Of a stretch of DNA of 20,245 nucleotides, positions 20,041 to 20,245 are shown piece by piece. This DNA comes from a virus, in IMG/VR virus record IMGVR_UViG_3300047557_002431, positions 1-20,245 of that record; one strand, written 5' to 3'. The notes under the pieces are model-generated. The model was not told the DNA's origin. It worked only from the letters and a program-made list of their open reading frames with translations, and made no database searches. The position numbers were made by a program, and so were the translations under genes. How positions within the stretch are numbered: the stretch's first letter is position 1; the number at the start of each line of letters is the position of its first letter.

Positions 20041-20127
20041 ATGAAGACGCTTGCTGGAACATTGACCGGGTTTATTCTCGGTATAGTTGTGTCACTTTTT
20101 ATCATCGTGCAAATCACAAACCGTTGA
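20041..20127 (+). CDS. 28-residue membrane microprotein
   Basis: Encodes MKTLAGTLTG followed by the hydrophobic run FILGIVVSLFIIVQIT and NR: one membrane helix with almost nothing else. A strong GGGAGGA (20028-20034) precedes ATG 20041, one base after the MazG-like stop. The size and layout fit phage membrane microproteins, function unknown. Confidence 0.6.
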   Translation: MKTLAGTLTGFILGIVVSLFIIVQITNR

Positions 20128-20148
20128 CACTGAAACCGGGCGGTGGTA

Positions 20149-20166
20149 AAAGTTAATCAAAGTTAA
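20149..20166. promoter_or_regulatory. Paired AAAGTTAA direct repeat, possible binding site
   Basis: AAAGTTAA occurs at 20149-20156 and 20159-20166, 10 bp apart (one helical turn), in the gap before the gene at 20188. Such spacing suits a protein binding one DNA face. No promoter boxes were confidently recognised. Confidence 0.3.
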
Positions 20167-20187
20167 ACACAAAATATGAGGTAAAAC

Positions 20188-20245
20188 ATGCGGAACTTTG
20201 ATCTAATTTCCATGCAAGTGGACGAGAAACGTCTGTTTGCCTATG
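20188..20245 (+). CDS. Start of an unidentified gene (3' partial)
   Basis: ATG 20188 with GAGG at 20179-20182 opens a frame (MRNFDLISMQVDEKRLFAY) that runs to the window edge. Nineteen residues are too few to identify it. Confidence 0.55.
   Translation, partial: MRNFDLISMQVDEKRLFAY

Overview
The window looks like the replication, nucleotide-metabolism and accessory region of a tailed double-stranded DNA bacteriophage (or prophage), probably of a Gram-negative bacterium. Everything readable lies on the + strand. The genes are short and packed end to end with ATGA/TGATG start-stop overlaps. They include a DnaB-like helicase, a family A DNA polymerase with proofreading domain, recombination nucleases, a class I ribonucleotide reductase, two DNA methyltransferases and a long run of small orphan genes. 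No structural gene, integrase, tRNA or CRISPR array is visible. The host cannot be named from the sequence alone.

Layout. 1-7936 is a replication/recombination operon: helicase (5' end outside the window), C5-cytosine methyltransferase carrying a long second ORF in another frame, a small membrane protein, an M15-type peptidase, an unknown protein, DNA polymerase, a putative ssDNA-binding protein, two PD-(D/E)XK nucleases, a metallophosphoesterase, an acidic small protein, a DUF3310 protein and a MazG-like pyrophosphohydrolase. It ends at a strong intrinsic terminator (7961-7993). 8022-10826 is the ribonucleotide reductase large subunit, interrupted by a 332-residue LAGLIDADG intein placed exactly before the catalytic cysteine, followed by a second terminator (10837-10874). 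10891-12069 is an N6/N4-type DNA methyltransferase. 12148-12567 is a hexapeptide-repeat (beta-helix) protein. 12568-13070 has no credible gene but is full of long complementary segments and is best read as a large structured non-coding RNA. 13157-14640 holds two small genes and the ribonucleotide reductase small subunit, closed by a third terminator (14685-14715). 14744-20127 is a dense cassette array of about twenty small genes: membrane microproteins, a zinc-ribbon protein, paralogous orphan proteins, a winged-helix candidate, a possible ADP-ribosyltransferase-fold protein, a GHI-type nuclease and a second MazG-like enzyme. A new gene begins at 20188 and runs off the end.

How it works together. 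The helicase, polymerase, SSB candidate and nucleases would replicate and recombine phage DNA. The reductase pair, MazG-like enzymes and DUF3310 protein would adjust the nucleotide pool. The two methyltransferases would modify the DNA, plausibly against host restriction. The small-gene array looks like host-takeover or accessory cargo.

The most interesting items are the roughly 500-nt structured RNA candidate with nested and pseudoknotted helices and a repeated closing helix, the nearly 800-nt dual-coding overlap in the cytosine methyltransferase gene, and the active-site intein.
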